DNA from: JBECKR01 sp040235415
Lineage (GTDB): Bacteria > Acidobacteriota > Polarisedimenticolia > Polarisedimenticolales > Polarisedimenticolaceae
DNA length: 5,349 nt
Reading direction: 5' to 3'
Assembly: GCA_040235415.1 (NCBI GenBank)
Contig: JBECKR010000139.1
Coordinates: 1-5,349 of the forward strand
Part shown: in pieces, positions 1 through 5,349 of the stretch
Layout of the letters: each line of letters begins with the position of its first letter
How positions within the stretch are numbered: position 1 is the stretch's first letter
Notes under the pieces: generated by a model
The model's input: the letters and a program-made list of their open reading frames with translations, nothing else
Database searches by the model: none
What the model was told of the DNA's origin: nothing
Position numbers and translations under genes: made by a program

Positions 1-247
1 CCCGCGACACGACCGCCGCGAGCGGCTCCGCTCCGCCGTCGACGAGCGCGAGCGGCCAGTCGAGCCACGGTCCGGCGGCGTCGCCGGGCCGGAACGCGAA
101 CGGCGTCAGCGTCGGGACGTCGTGCGCCCCGCGCGCGCCGGGCAGGACCTCCCCCGTGAGGTGGAAGTGCCGTAGCGCCTCGCGCCGGTCCACCGGACCC
201 GGAGCCTCTCGGGTGTCGGTCCCCGCGGTGTTGTCCGCCTCCAGCAT
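1..247 (-). CDS. Unidentified protein, N-terminal 82 residues (3' end outside window)
   Basis: An open minus-strand frame starts at the ATG at 247-245 and runs without a stop off the left edge, giving 82 complete codons. A clear Shine-Dalgarno run (GGAGG, 255-259) lies 7 nt before the ATG, and codons end mostly in G or C like the neighbours, so I regard it as a real gene. It begins 29 nt after the korB stop, which suggests it is the third gene of the kor operon. The product starts MLEADNTAGTDTREAPG, a flexible acidic leader, then a segment around residues 20-50 (RREALRHFHLTGEVLPGARG) and a Pro/Trp-rich stretch (GPWLDWPLALVDGG, residues 59-72). I see no signal peptide, Cys motif, nucleotide-binding loop or membrane span in the visible part. 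I do not recognise the family. Position suggests, but does not show, a role linked to 2-oxoacid oxidation or ferredoxin re-oxidation. Confidence 0.75.
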   Translation of the reverse strand, partial: MLEADNTAGTDTREAPGPVDRREALRHFHLTGEVLPGARGAHDVPTLTPFAFRPGDAAGPWLDWPLALVDGGAEPLAAVVSR

Positions 248-276
248 CGCTCTCCCTCCGGACGGGCGTCCCGGGA

Positions 277-1230
277 TCAGATCAGGAACCGCTCGAGCTC
301 GGCCTGCGCCGCCTTGACCTTGTCGTCGACGGTCATCGTGAGACCTCGCGCGGCGGCGTGGTCGTAGCGCTCGGCCGACGCGTTGCGGTAGAACAGGCCG
401 ATCGGCACGACGTCCTCGCGCGCGGCGAGCTGGCGGGCGCCGTGAAGGTCGCCCGGGTCGTGCTCGACGCGGTTCTTGTAGAGCCGCGCCACGGCGTCGT
501 CGAGGTGGATGCCGTCGGGGTGCTGCATCAGGAGGACCTTCGTCGGGTCCTGCTGGATGATCTCGAACTCCTTCGGCATGTAGTGCGGACAGCGCTGCAG
601 CACGCGGACGAACGCGAGCCCCGGGTGCTGGTGCGCCGCCTGCAGCGTCGCGTAGACGTGCGCCGGGTTCCAGTCGATCGACTGCGCCACGAACGACGCG
701 TTCGTGATCCCGAGCGTCACCGACAGCGGGTTGATCGGGCTCATGACCGCGCCGTCGGGGTGGGTGAACGACGTCTTGCCCTTCGGGGTCGTCGGCGAGG
801 TCTGCATCTTGGTGAGGCCGTAGATGTTGTTGTCCAGCATCATGACGACCATCTTCATGTTGTAGCGGATCGCGTGGATCCAGTGCCCGGTGCCGATCGC
901 GCAGCAGTCGCCGTCGCCGGTGACGACGAAGAGGTTGAGGTCGGGCCGCCGGCTGCGCACGCCGCACGCGACCGGCAGCGGCCGGCCGTGCAGCCCGTGG
1001 AAGCCGTAGGTCTTCATGTAGTGCGGGAAGCGGCTCGAGCAGCCGATGCCGGAGACGACCACGGTCTTCTCGGGCGGGAGCTGCTCGTCGCGCAGCAGGC
1101 GCTGCAGCGCGCCGAGCACGGAGTGGTCGCCGCAGCCCGAGCACCACCGCGGGACGGAGCCGGTGTAGTCCTCGAGAACGAAGTGCCGCGGGGCGGGCTC
1201 GAGCTCCCAGTCCTGCTTGATTCCGTACAT
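277..1230 (-). CDS. korB: 2-oxoacid (2-oxoglutarate):ferredoxin oxidoreductase, beta subunit
   Basis: This 317-residue subunit carries thiamine diphosphate and a [4Fe-4S] cluster. With KorA it catalyses 2-oxoglutarate + CoA + oxidised ferredoxin to succinyl-CoA + CO2 + reduced ferredoxin, or the reverse, in the cytoplasm. Four cysteines match the spacing of cluster ligands known in two-subunit OFORs: C30 and C33 (PRWCSGCGDHSVL), C64 (GIGCSSRFPHY) and C214 (QRCPHY). The ThDP/Mg motif runs from GDGD at 105-108 to the NN at 134-135, followed by IYGLTKMQTSPTTPKG. The C-terminal part (LYKNRVEHDPGDLHGAR) is typical of bacterial KorB. The CSSRFPHY version favours a KorB-type, 2-oxoglutarate-using enzyme over pyruvate oxidoreductase, but substrate cannot be proven from sequence. 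The ATG is well placed: AAGGAGGG lies 6 nt upstream, overlapping the korA stop. The gap to korA is 13 nt. No frameshift or missing key residue is seen. Confidence 0.95.
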   Translation of the reverse strand: MYGIKQDWELEPAPRHFVLEDYTGSVPRWCSGCGDHSVLGALQRLLRDEQLPPEKTVVVSGIGCSSRFPHYMKTYGFHGLHGRPLPVACGVRSRRPDLNLFVVTGDGDCCAIGTGHWIHAIRYNMKMVVMMLDNNIYGLTKMQTSPTTPKGKTSFTHPDGAVMSPINPLSVTLGITNASFVAQSIDWNPAHVYATLQAAHQHPGLAFVRVLQRCPHYMPKEFEIIQQDPTKVLLMQHPDGIHLDDAVARLYKNRVEHDPGDLHGARQLAAREDVVPIGLFYRNASAERYDHAAARGLTMTVDDKVKAAQAELERFLI

Positions 1231-1236
1231 CTCGAT

Positions 1237-1244
1237 CCCTCCTT
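1237..1244 (-). promoter_or_regulatory. korB ribosome-binding site overlapping the korA stop codon
   Basis: On the minus strand the sequence AAGGAGGG sits 6 nt before the korB ATG, and its first base is the last base of the korA TGA (1244-1246). A near-perfect Shine-Dalgarno overlapping the upstream stop is the usual arrangement for translational coupling, which would help keep the two subunits equimolar. It also confirms the korB start. Confidence 0.85.
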
Positions 1245-3160
1245 CAGCCCTTCGCGGCGGAAGCGAGCCGCTTGCGCAGCGGGCGCTCGATCATCCCCGG
1301 AGACAGCGGCGTGCCGGGCACGCGCGACCAGCAGTCGACGTCGACGAGCGTGTGGGCCCGCAGCACGGTGGCGAGCTGCGAGCGCCGCCGGTACTCCGGC
1401 GGAACGGTGTCGTCGTTGACGTCGTCGCTGTAGTTGATCTCGACCGTGATGACCTTCTCGAAGCGCGAGAAGATCTCCCCGAGCCCCGGCTCGAGCGGCG
1501 ACAGGAACCGCAGGTGCAACGACGACACCCTCTCGCCGTCGGCGCGGATGGCGTCGACCGCCTCCTCGATGGCGCCGCGAGTCGAGCCCCAGCCGACGAC
1601 GAGCATCTCGCCCGTCTCGTCGCCGTAGACCTTCGGGGGCTTGAGCGACTTCCCGAGGGTCGCGAGCTTGCGGCTGCGGGCCGCCATGGCGTGCTGGTTG
1701 ATCGCGGACTCGTACGCGACGCGGCTGCGCTCGTCGTGCGCCAGGCCGGTCAGGACGTAGCGCCCGCCGCGCTGGCCGGCGACGGGACGCGGCGCGAGAC
1801 CGGTCTCGGGGTCCCACGCGTACGGCGCCACGCCATCCTCCCAGTCGGACTGGTCGATCGGCGGCGCGATCCACGCGTCCTCGACGCGCGGCATCGGGAA
1901 CGGCTGCTGGCCGGTCGCGAGGTTGGCGTCGGTCAGCACGACCACCGGGCCGCGGAACGTCTCGGCGAGCTTGCGCGCGGTGATCATGAAGTGGAAGCAC
2001 TCCTCGATCGTCGAGGGCGCGATCACGATCTTGGGCGCGTCGCCCGGGGCGCCCCACAGCGACGTCAGGAGGTCGCCCTGCTCGACGCGCGTCGGCAGCC
2101 CGGTCGACGGCCCGCCGCGCTGGACGTCGACGATCACGATCGGAAGCTCCGCCATGACGGCGAGCCCGATGAACTCGGTCTTGAGCGCGAGGCCGGGGCC
2201 GGACGTCACGGTCAGCGGGGTCTTGCCGGCGTAGGCCGCGCCGAGCGCGAACCCGATCGCGGCGATCTCGTCCTCGGCCTGGTGCACGAACCCGCCGACG
2301 CGCTTGAACGCCCCCGCGAGGTAGTGCGATACCGAGGTCGCCGGCGTGATCGGGTACATCGCGCAGACCTCCATCCCGGAGGACATGGCGCCGAGCGCGA
2401 TCGCCTGGTTGCCGTTCATCACGACCTGGGACTCGGCCGACGGCCGGACCGGCACGCTGTAGCGCAGCGGGAGATTCTCGGTCGCCCACTCGTAGCCCGA
2501 CTGCAGCAGCTCGAAGTTCGCCTGGACGACCTTCTCGCCCTTGCGCTTGAGCTTCTTCGCGATCTCGGCGCGCACGACGTCGAGGTCGCGCTCGTAGATC
2601 GCGCACAGCATCCCGAGGCAGAACACGTTCTTGCCGCGCCTCGGGTCGGGGACGATCTTCTTGCACTCCTCTTCCATCGGGACTTCGAAGACGATGTAGC
2701 CGCGGTCGCGGAAGTCGTCGAGCGCCTCGGCGTACTGCTTGCGGATCGACTCCTCCTCGGAGGTCGCCCACATCGACTCCAGCAGGATGACGGTGCCGCG
2801 GCGGAACGCCTCGACGTCGATCCGGCTGTAGATCACCTGCTCGTTGAACGCGACCACGACGTCGGCGTACTCGCCCATGTTCGTGACCGGCTCGGTGCCG
2901 AACCGGATGCGGTTGCCGCTCGCCCCGGCGCGCGAGCGGAACGGGGGCTCGATCTCGGCCGGGATGATCTCGACGGTCCAGACCCCGTTGCCCATCTTCG
3001 CGCACGCCGTCCCGAACAGCTGTCCGGCGGTCTGCGCGCCCTCGCCGGAATCGGAGACGAACTCGACGATGTGCTGGTCGACCACCGTCGCCTCGCCGCG
3101 GGCGGGGGCGGCGGCGGCGACGCTCGCGGTCGCCTCCTTGCCGGTCGCTTGAGTCGCCAT
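1244..3160 (-). CDS. korA: 2-oxoacid (2-oxoglutarate):ferredoxin oxidoreductase, fused gamma-alpha subunit
   Basis: The 638-residue product is the catalytic partner of KorB in the two-subunit oxidoreductase. Residues about 30-225 form the gamma domain (from IVEFVSDSGEGAQTAGQLFG through GKNVFCLGMLCAIYERD). Residues about 246-430 are the pyrimidine-binding alpha domain, from VVMNGNQAIALGAMSSGMEV, with the signature YPITP at 269-273, then HQAEDEIAAIGFALGAAYAG and TSGPGLALKTEFIGLA. RGGPSTGLPT (348-357) includes R348 and T353, which align with the Arg and Thr implicated in 2-oxoacid recognition in the Sulfolobus enzyme. Residues about 515-605 are the third domain (MLVVGWGSTRGAIEEA). Length fits fused KorA proteins of about 600-650 residues, and no ferredoxin-like delta domain is attached. 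I chose the ATG at 3160 because AAGGAG lies 8 nt upstream and the family homology begins about 25 residues later, after an Ala-rich leader. The frame is open upstream to 3463, but that part looks non-coding. Confidence 0.95.
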   Translation of the reverse strand: MATQATGKEATASVAAAAPARGEATVVDQHIVEFVSDSGEGAQTAGQLFGTACAKMGNGVWTVEIIPAEIEPPFRSRAGASGNRIRFGTEPVTNMGEYADVVVAFNEQVIYSRIDVEAFRRGTVILLESMWATSEEESIRKQYAEALDDFRDRGYIVFEVPMEEECKKIVPDPRRGKNVFCLGMLCAIYERDLDVVRAEIAKKLKRKGEKVVQANFELLQSGYEWATENLPLRYSVPVRPSAESQVVMNGNQAIALGAMSSGMEVCAMYPITPATSVSHYLAGAFKRVGGFVHQAEDEIAAIGFALGAAYAGKTPLTVTSGPGLALKTEFIGLAVMAELPIVIVDVQRGGPSTGLPTRVEQGDLLTSLWGAPGDAPKIVIAPSTIEECFHFMITARKLAETFRGPVVVLTDANLATGQQPFPMPRVEDAWIAPPIDQSDWEDGVAPYAWDPETGLAPRPVAGQRGGRYVLTGLAHDERSRVAYESAINQHAMAARSRKLATLGKSLKPPKVYGDETGEMLVVGWGSTRGAIEEAVDAIRADGERVSSLHLRFLSPLEPGLGEIFSRFEKVITVEINYSDDVNDDTVPPEYRRRSQLATVLRAHTLVDVDCWSRVPGTPLSPGMIERPLRKRLASAAKG

Positions 3161-3168
3161 GGATCGGT

Positions 3169-3174
3169 CTCCTT
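3169..3174 (-). promoter_or_regulatory. korA ribosome-binding site that decides the start
   Basis: AAGGAG on the minus strand, within a purine-rich GGAGGAAGGAG run (3169-3179), lies 8 nt before the ATG at 3160. No comparable site precedes the in-frame ATG at 3463, 101 codons further upstream, so the shorter start is preferred. Confidence 0.8.
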
Positions 3175-3380
3175 CCTCCAGGGATGTGCTGCCCTGCGCG
3201 ACGCGCCGCGCCCGCGACGCGAAGGTCCGCGGGTCGGATCTCTCGGCGTTCGCCCGGAGGAAGGCGCGTTGTCCTGGTGGGATCCGCGCGCCGTCGATCA
3301 GCCCTCGAGCATCTGTCGATGGAAACCCGGCCCGAGCACCATCGGCTGCATTCTGATCTTCCTGAACGCCACCGGCCATG

Positions 3381-3408
3381 TCCAAAAGCCGAGATTTGGA
3401 GTCCAAAT
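3381..3408. promoter_or_regulatory. AT-rich palindromic site upstream of korA (candidate operator)
   Basis: Three alternating arms occur in 28 bp: TCCAAA (3381-3386), TTTGGA (3395-3400) and TCCAAA (3402-3407). The last two belong to a perfect 15-bp palindrome, ATTTGGA-G-TCCAAAT (3394-3408), with 7-bp half-sites and one central base. The first and second arms could instead pair as a 6-bp stem with an 8-nt loop. The low GC content, symmetry and position about 230 bp upstream of the korA ATG fit a regulator-binding site in a promoter region. I do not recognise the half-site as that of a known regulator. Two TTGGAC sequences on the minus strand resemble -35 elements, but no good -10 follows at 16-18 nt. 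Confidence 0.35.
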
Positions 3409-3409
3409 T

Positions 3410-3443
3410 GGGTGCAAACGCATCCATTCGCACCGATGCACCC
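3410..3443. repeat. Inverted repeat GGGTGCA / TGCACCC with a nested alternative stem
   Basis: GGGTGCA (3410-3416) is the exact reverse complement of TGCACCC (3437-3443), separated by 20 nt. A second stem can form inside and overlapping it: GCATC (3420-3424) with GATGC (3435-3439). The two stems compete for bases 3437-3439. The direct repeat CGCACCG also appears at 3429-3435 and 3443-3449. The function is unknown; it could be an RNA structure downstream of the hemerythrin gene or a protein-binding site. Confidence 0.35.
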
Positions 3444-3446
3444 GCA

Positions 3447-3500
3447 CCGGGAATGGGGGACATTCCCCGGTTTCCGGAATGGGGGACATTCCCCGGTTTC
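3447..3500. repeat. Two tandem copies of a 26-nt-period palindromic repeat (REP-like)
   Basis: An identical 25-nt unit occurs at 3450-3474 and 3476-3500, starting GGAATGGGGGAC and ending CCCCGGTTTC, with one base between copies. Each unit contains GGGGACATTCCCC (5-bp arms, 3-nt centre). Alternatively it can fold as GGAATG-GGGGA-CATTCC, and with the flanking CCGG the first copy makes a 9-bp stem with one bulged C. The cluster starts 34 nt after the hemerythrin stop on the minus strand. A partial third copy (TTTC at 3497-3500, then GGGGGAC at 3504-3510) may be decayed. The structure and intergenic site resemble REP-type repeats. There is no U-tract, so a classical intrinsic terminator is unlikely, though the stems could stabilise the 3' end of the hemerythrin mRNA. 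Confidence 0.7.
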
Positions 3501-3533
3501 GGCGGGGGACGGGCCGAGGCCGGAGCTCGCGCG

Positions 3534-4013
3534 TCAGTCGCCGGTGCCGACCTCGTCCCAGTGCGCGGCGAGCACCGCCTCGTTCTCCTCGGCCTCGTGG
3601 CGCCGGATCGTCGCGATCATGAGCTGGACTTCGGCGTGCAGCTCGCGGATCTCGTAGCGCTCGGCGTGCTCGAGGTTGAGCGCGGAAGCGCGCTGGATCA
3701 CGCGGTCGATCGTCTCGAGCAGCGTGCGGTGCTCGGACTGCAGCTTCGCGAGCCGGTCCGCGAGGTGCGGGTACTGCACCGGGAGGGACGCGAACATCGG
3801 GCCGCTCTCCTCGGAGCGGAAGTGCTCGCGCATGCGCTCGGCGAGCCGCGGCAGCTTCTCGACGAGGTCGCCGATCCAGCGGCCCTCGCGGTCGGTCTCG
3901 CGATCGAGGCAGGCCTCGACCTCGGCGACGAGGTCCATGCAGGCGCGATGCTCCTCGAGCGTCGAGTCGACCATGGGTTGGTCGGCGCGCTTGGCGGTGT
4001 CGTCGGTGGTCAT
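3534..4013 (-). CDS. Hemerythrin HHE-domain protein
   Basis: This 159-residue soluble protein is predicted to be a four-helix bundle binding a di-iron centre through His and Glu/Asp side chains. The expected ligand pattern is visible: H22 (EEHRACM), H64-x3-E68 (REHFRSEE), H95 (SEHRTLLE) and H139-x3-E143 (RRHEAEENEAV), one set per helix, as in HHE/YtfE-like proteins. Family members store or sense O2, handle NO or peroxide, or repair iron centres; which applies here cannot be told. There is no signal peptide, transmembrane segment or fused signalling domain. I chose the ATG at 4013 because GGAGAG (4021-4026) lies 7 nt upstream and the longer frame to 4070 adds only low-complexity sequence that overlaps a hairpin. 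The gene lies 93 nt downstream of apbE on the same strand and may share its transcript. Confidence 0.9.
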   Translation of the reverse strand: MTTDDTAKRADQPMVDSTLEEHRACMDLVAEVEACLDRETDREGRWIGDLVEKLPRLAERMREHFRSEESGPMFASLPVQYPHLADRLAKLQSEHRTLLETIDRVIQRASALNLEHAERYEIRELHAEVQLMIATIRRHEAEENEAVLAAHWDEVGTGD

Positions 4014-4020
4014 GGTTGCG

Positions 4021-4040
4021 CTCTCCGTTTCTGGGAAACG
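4021..4040 (-). promoter_or_regulatory. Hemerythrin-gene ribosome-binding site abutting a perfect hairpin
   Basis: On the minus strand GGAGAG (4021-4026) precedes the ATG at 4013 by 7 nt and fixes that start. Directly upstream and sharing its first G is a perfect inverted repeat, CGTTTC-CCA-GAAACG (4026-4040), with a 6-bp stem and 3-nt loop. As RNA it would sit against the ribosome-binding site; as DNA it could be a small operator. No known regulator motif is recognised. Confidence 0.45.
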
Positions 4041-4054
4041 AGCATCCTCCCCGC

Positions 4055-4084
4055 CTCCGTCCCGCGTCAACGCGGAATCGGGAG
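4055..4084 (-). other. GC-rich hairpin in the apbE to hemerythrin-gene spacer
   Basis: A perfect 5-bp stem with 4-nt loop, CCGCG-TTGA-CGCGG on the minus strand, lies at 4062-4075. It can be extended through an internal loop by CTCC/GGAG pairing (4055-4058 with 4081-4084). It begins about 22 nt after the apbE stop. No run of U follows, so it is at best a weak or Rho-assisted terminator or a processing site. The loop plus stem also reads TTGACG, a possible -35 element, but no acceptable -10 lies 16-18 nt downstream. Confidence 0.3.
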
Positions 4085-4106
4085 CGCGGAGGTCCGCTGG
4101 CGGCGC

Positions 4107-5111
<1,005 letters not shown>

Positions 5112-5208
5112 GGCCGGGAGCTTAGCACCGCCCGCCTCCGAATTCGGGACTCGCCAAATCGGCGCGGGACCGGCACAATCGGGCCACCTTCCCGGGGGGG
5201 AAACCGTC
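5112..5208. promoter_or_regulatory. Divergent promoter region between apbE and the plus-strand gene
   Basis: These 97 bp separate two divergent starts and must serve both transcripts unless apbE belongs to a longer unit. For the plus strand a weak sigma-70-like pair is possible: TCGCCA (5151-5156) and CACAAT (5174-5179) with a 17-nt spacer, each matching 4 of 6 consensus bases. A 10-bp palindrome, CCGAATTCGG (5138-5147), lies just upstream of that -35 and could bind a regulator. For apbE I see no convincing promoter or Shine-Dalgarno. Confidence 0.35.
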
Positions 5209-5349
5209 ATGCGCCCAATTCTCGCGGCCCTCGCGGCCGCCGTCGTGTCCGCCGCCGCCGCCCTCGCCGCTCCGTCCGCGGGCGACCCGCCGTCGCTCGT
5301 GTGGCTGCCGTCGGGCGTCGAGCGGCTCGAGGCCGCCCCGCTGCTGAGG
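5209..5349 (+). CDS. Exported protein of unknown function, N-terminal 47 residues (3' end outside window)
   Basis: An ATG at 5209 opens a frame that runs to the right edge without a stop, giving 47 codons with strong G/C at third positions. The product begins MRPILAALAAAVVSAAAALA: one Arg followed by about 18 hydrophobic, mostly Ala residues, a typical Sec signal peptide with a likely signal peptidase I site near ALA/AP (residues 19-22). The visible mature part (GDPPSLVWLPSGVERLEAAP) does not match any family I can name. A run of seven G (5194-5200) followed by AAA lies 8 nt before the ATG and probably acts as the ribosome-binding site. The gene diverges from apbE with a 97-bp gap. An extracytoplasmic protein beside a flavin transferase could be a partner or substrate, but nothing visible shows this. 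Confidence 0.65.
   Translation, partial: MRPILAALAAAVVSAAAALAAPSAGDPPSLVWLPSGVERLEAAPLLR

Larger units (their letters stand above)
3161..3533. other. Intergenic region between the hemerythrin gene and korA
   Basis: About 370 bp with no gene I can support; this must include the korA leader and probably its promoter. Going from korA outward, 3161-3380 is GC-rich and featureless apart from the korA Shine-Dalgarno. From 3381 to 3428 the base composition drops to near 50% GC and holds overlapping inverted repeats. From 3447 to 3500 there are two tandem copies of a palindromic repeat, followed by a possible decayed third copy near 3497-3510. No convincing -35/-10 pair or U-tracted terminator was found. 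The long open frames crossing here on both strands lack ribosome-binding sites and homology. Confidence 0.6.

Noticed and set aside
3298..3360. A short peptide tail on the minus strand (IRMQPMVLGPGFHRQM) faintly reminiscent of the LGPG segment of eukaryotic DnaJ-type proteins
   Set aside because: The match is a few residues, lacks zinc-binding cysteines and flanking homology, and has no start signals. Chance is more likely than a gene relic.
3161..3463. An N-terminal extension of korA by 101 codons to the ATG at 3463
   Set aside because: No ribosome-binding site at 3463, no resemblance to the KorA family, and it would translate the tandem repeat and palindromes. The ATG at 3160 has a strong Shine-Dalgarno.
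3447..3500. CRISPR-like array
   Set aside because: Only two repeat units separated by a single base, with no spacers and no cas genes.
3447..3500. Rho-independent terminator of the hemerythrin gene
   Set aside because: The stems are strong and well placed, but no U-tract follows on the minus strand, so the structure is better described as a repeat.
358..3622. Long open frames on the plus strand opposite korA and korB
   Set aside because: They are antisense shadows of real genes in GC-rich DNA: Arg/Ala/Val/Asp-rich, no recognisable domains, and wrong third-position bias.
4014..4070. Hemerythrin gene starting at the ATG at 4070
   Set aside because: The extra 19 residues are not family-like, there is no good SD, and the region contains the hairpin and the SD for the ATG at 4013.
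5112..5210. apbE starting at the ATG at 5210
   Set aside because: It would place 33 low-conservation residues in front of a clear lipoprotein signal peptide and overlap the start of the divergent gene. The GTG at 5111 puts the signal peptide at the N-terminus.

Overview
The window is very GC-rich (about 70% by eye, with G/C at most third codon positions) and densely coding. It reads as chromosomal DNA of a free-living high-GC bacterium. The KorA/KorB pair resembles versions I associate with Acidobacteria, Myxococcota and related soil or sediment lineages, but nothing here fixes the taxon. I see no rRNA, tRNA, CRISPR array, integrase or transposase.

Layout. Five genes lie on the minus strand and read right to left. 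A sixth, cut by the right edge, diverges on the plus strand. In minus-strand order: (i) an ApbE-family FMN transferase, probably a lipoprotein (4107-5111); (ii) a small hemerythrin HHE-domain protein (3534-4013); (iii) a non-coding stretch of about 370 bp with palindromes and a 26-nt-period tandem repeat (3161-3533); (iv) korA (1244-3160) and korB (277-1230), the fused gamma-alpha and the beta subunits of a 2-oxoacid (probably 2-oxoglutarate):ferredoxin oxidoreductase; (v) the first 82 codons of an unrecognised gene that follows korB by 29 nt (1-247). On the plus strand, 5209-5349 holds the first 47 codons of a gene for an exported protein.

How the genes fit together. KorAB interconverts 2-oxoglutarate + CoA and succinyl-CoA + CO2, using ferredoxin as electron carrier, in an oxidative or a reductive TCA cycle. 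The korB ribosome-binding site overlaps the korA stop codon, so the two are almost certainly co-transcribed and translationally coupled; the partial third gene probably belongs to the same operon. ApbE attaches FMN covalently to Thr/Ser of exported or membrane redox proteins such as Rnf/Nqr subunits, and the hemerythrin is a likely di-iron protein for O2, NO or iron chemistry. A shared low-potential electron-transfer theme (ferredoxin, flavin, di-iron) is suggestive, but no Rnf/Nqr gene is visible, so the link is inference from gene order.

Novelty. The protein genes belong to known families. The least explained parts are the repeat and palindrome cluster between the hemerythrin gene and korA, and the two unidentified genes at the window edges. 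I found no convincing new multi-gene system.
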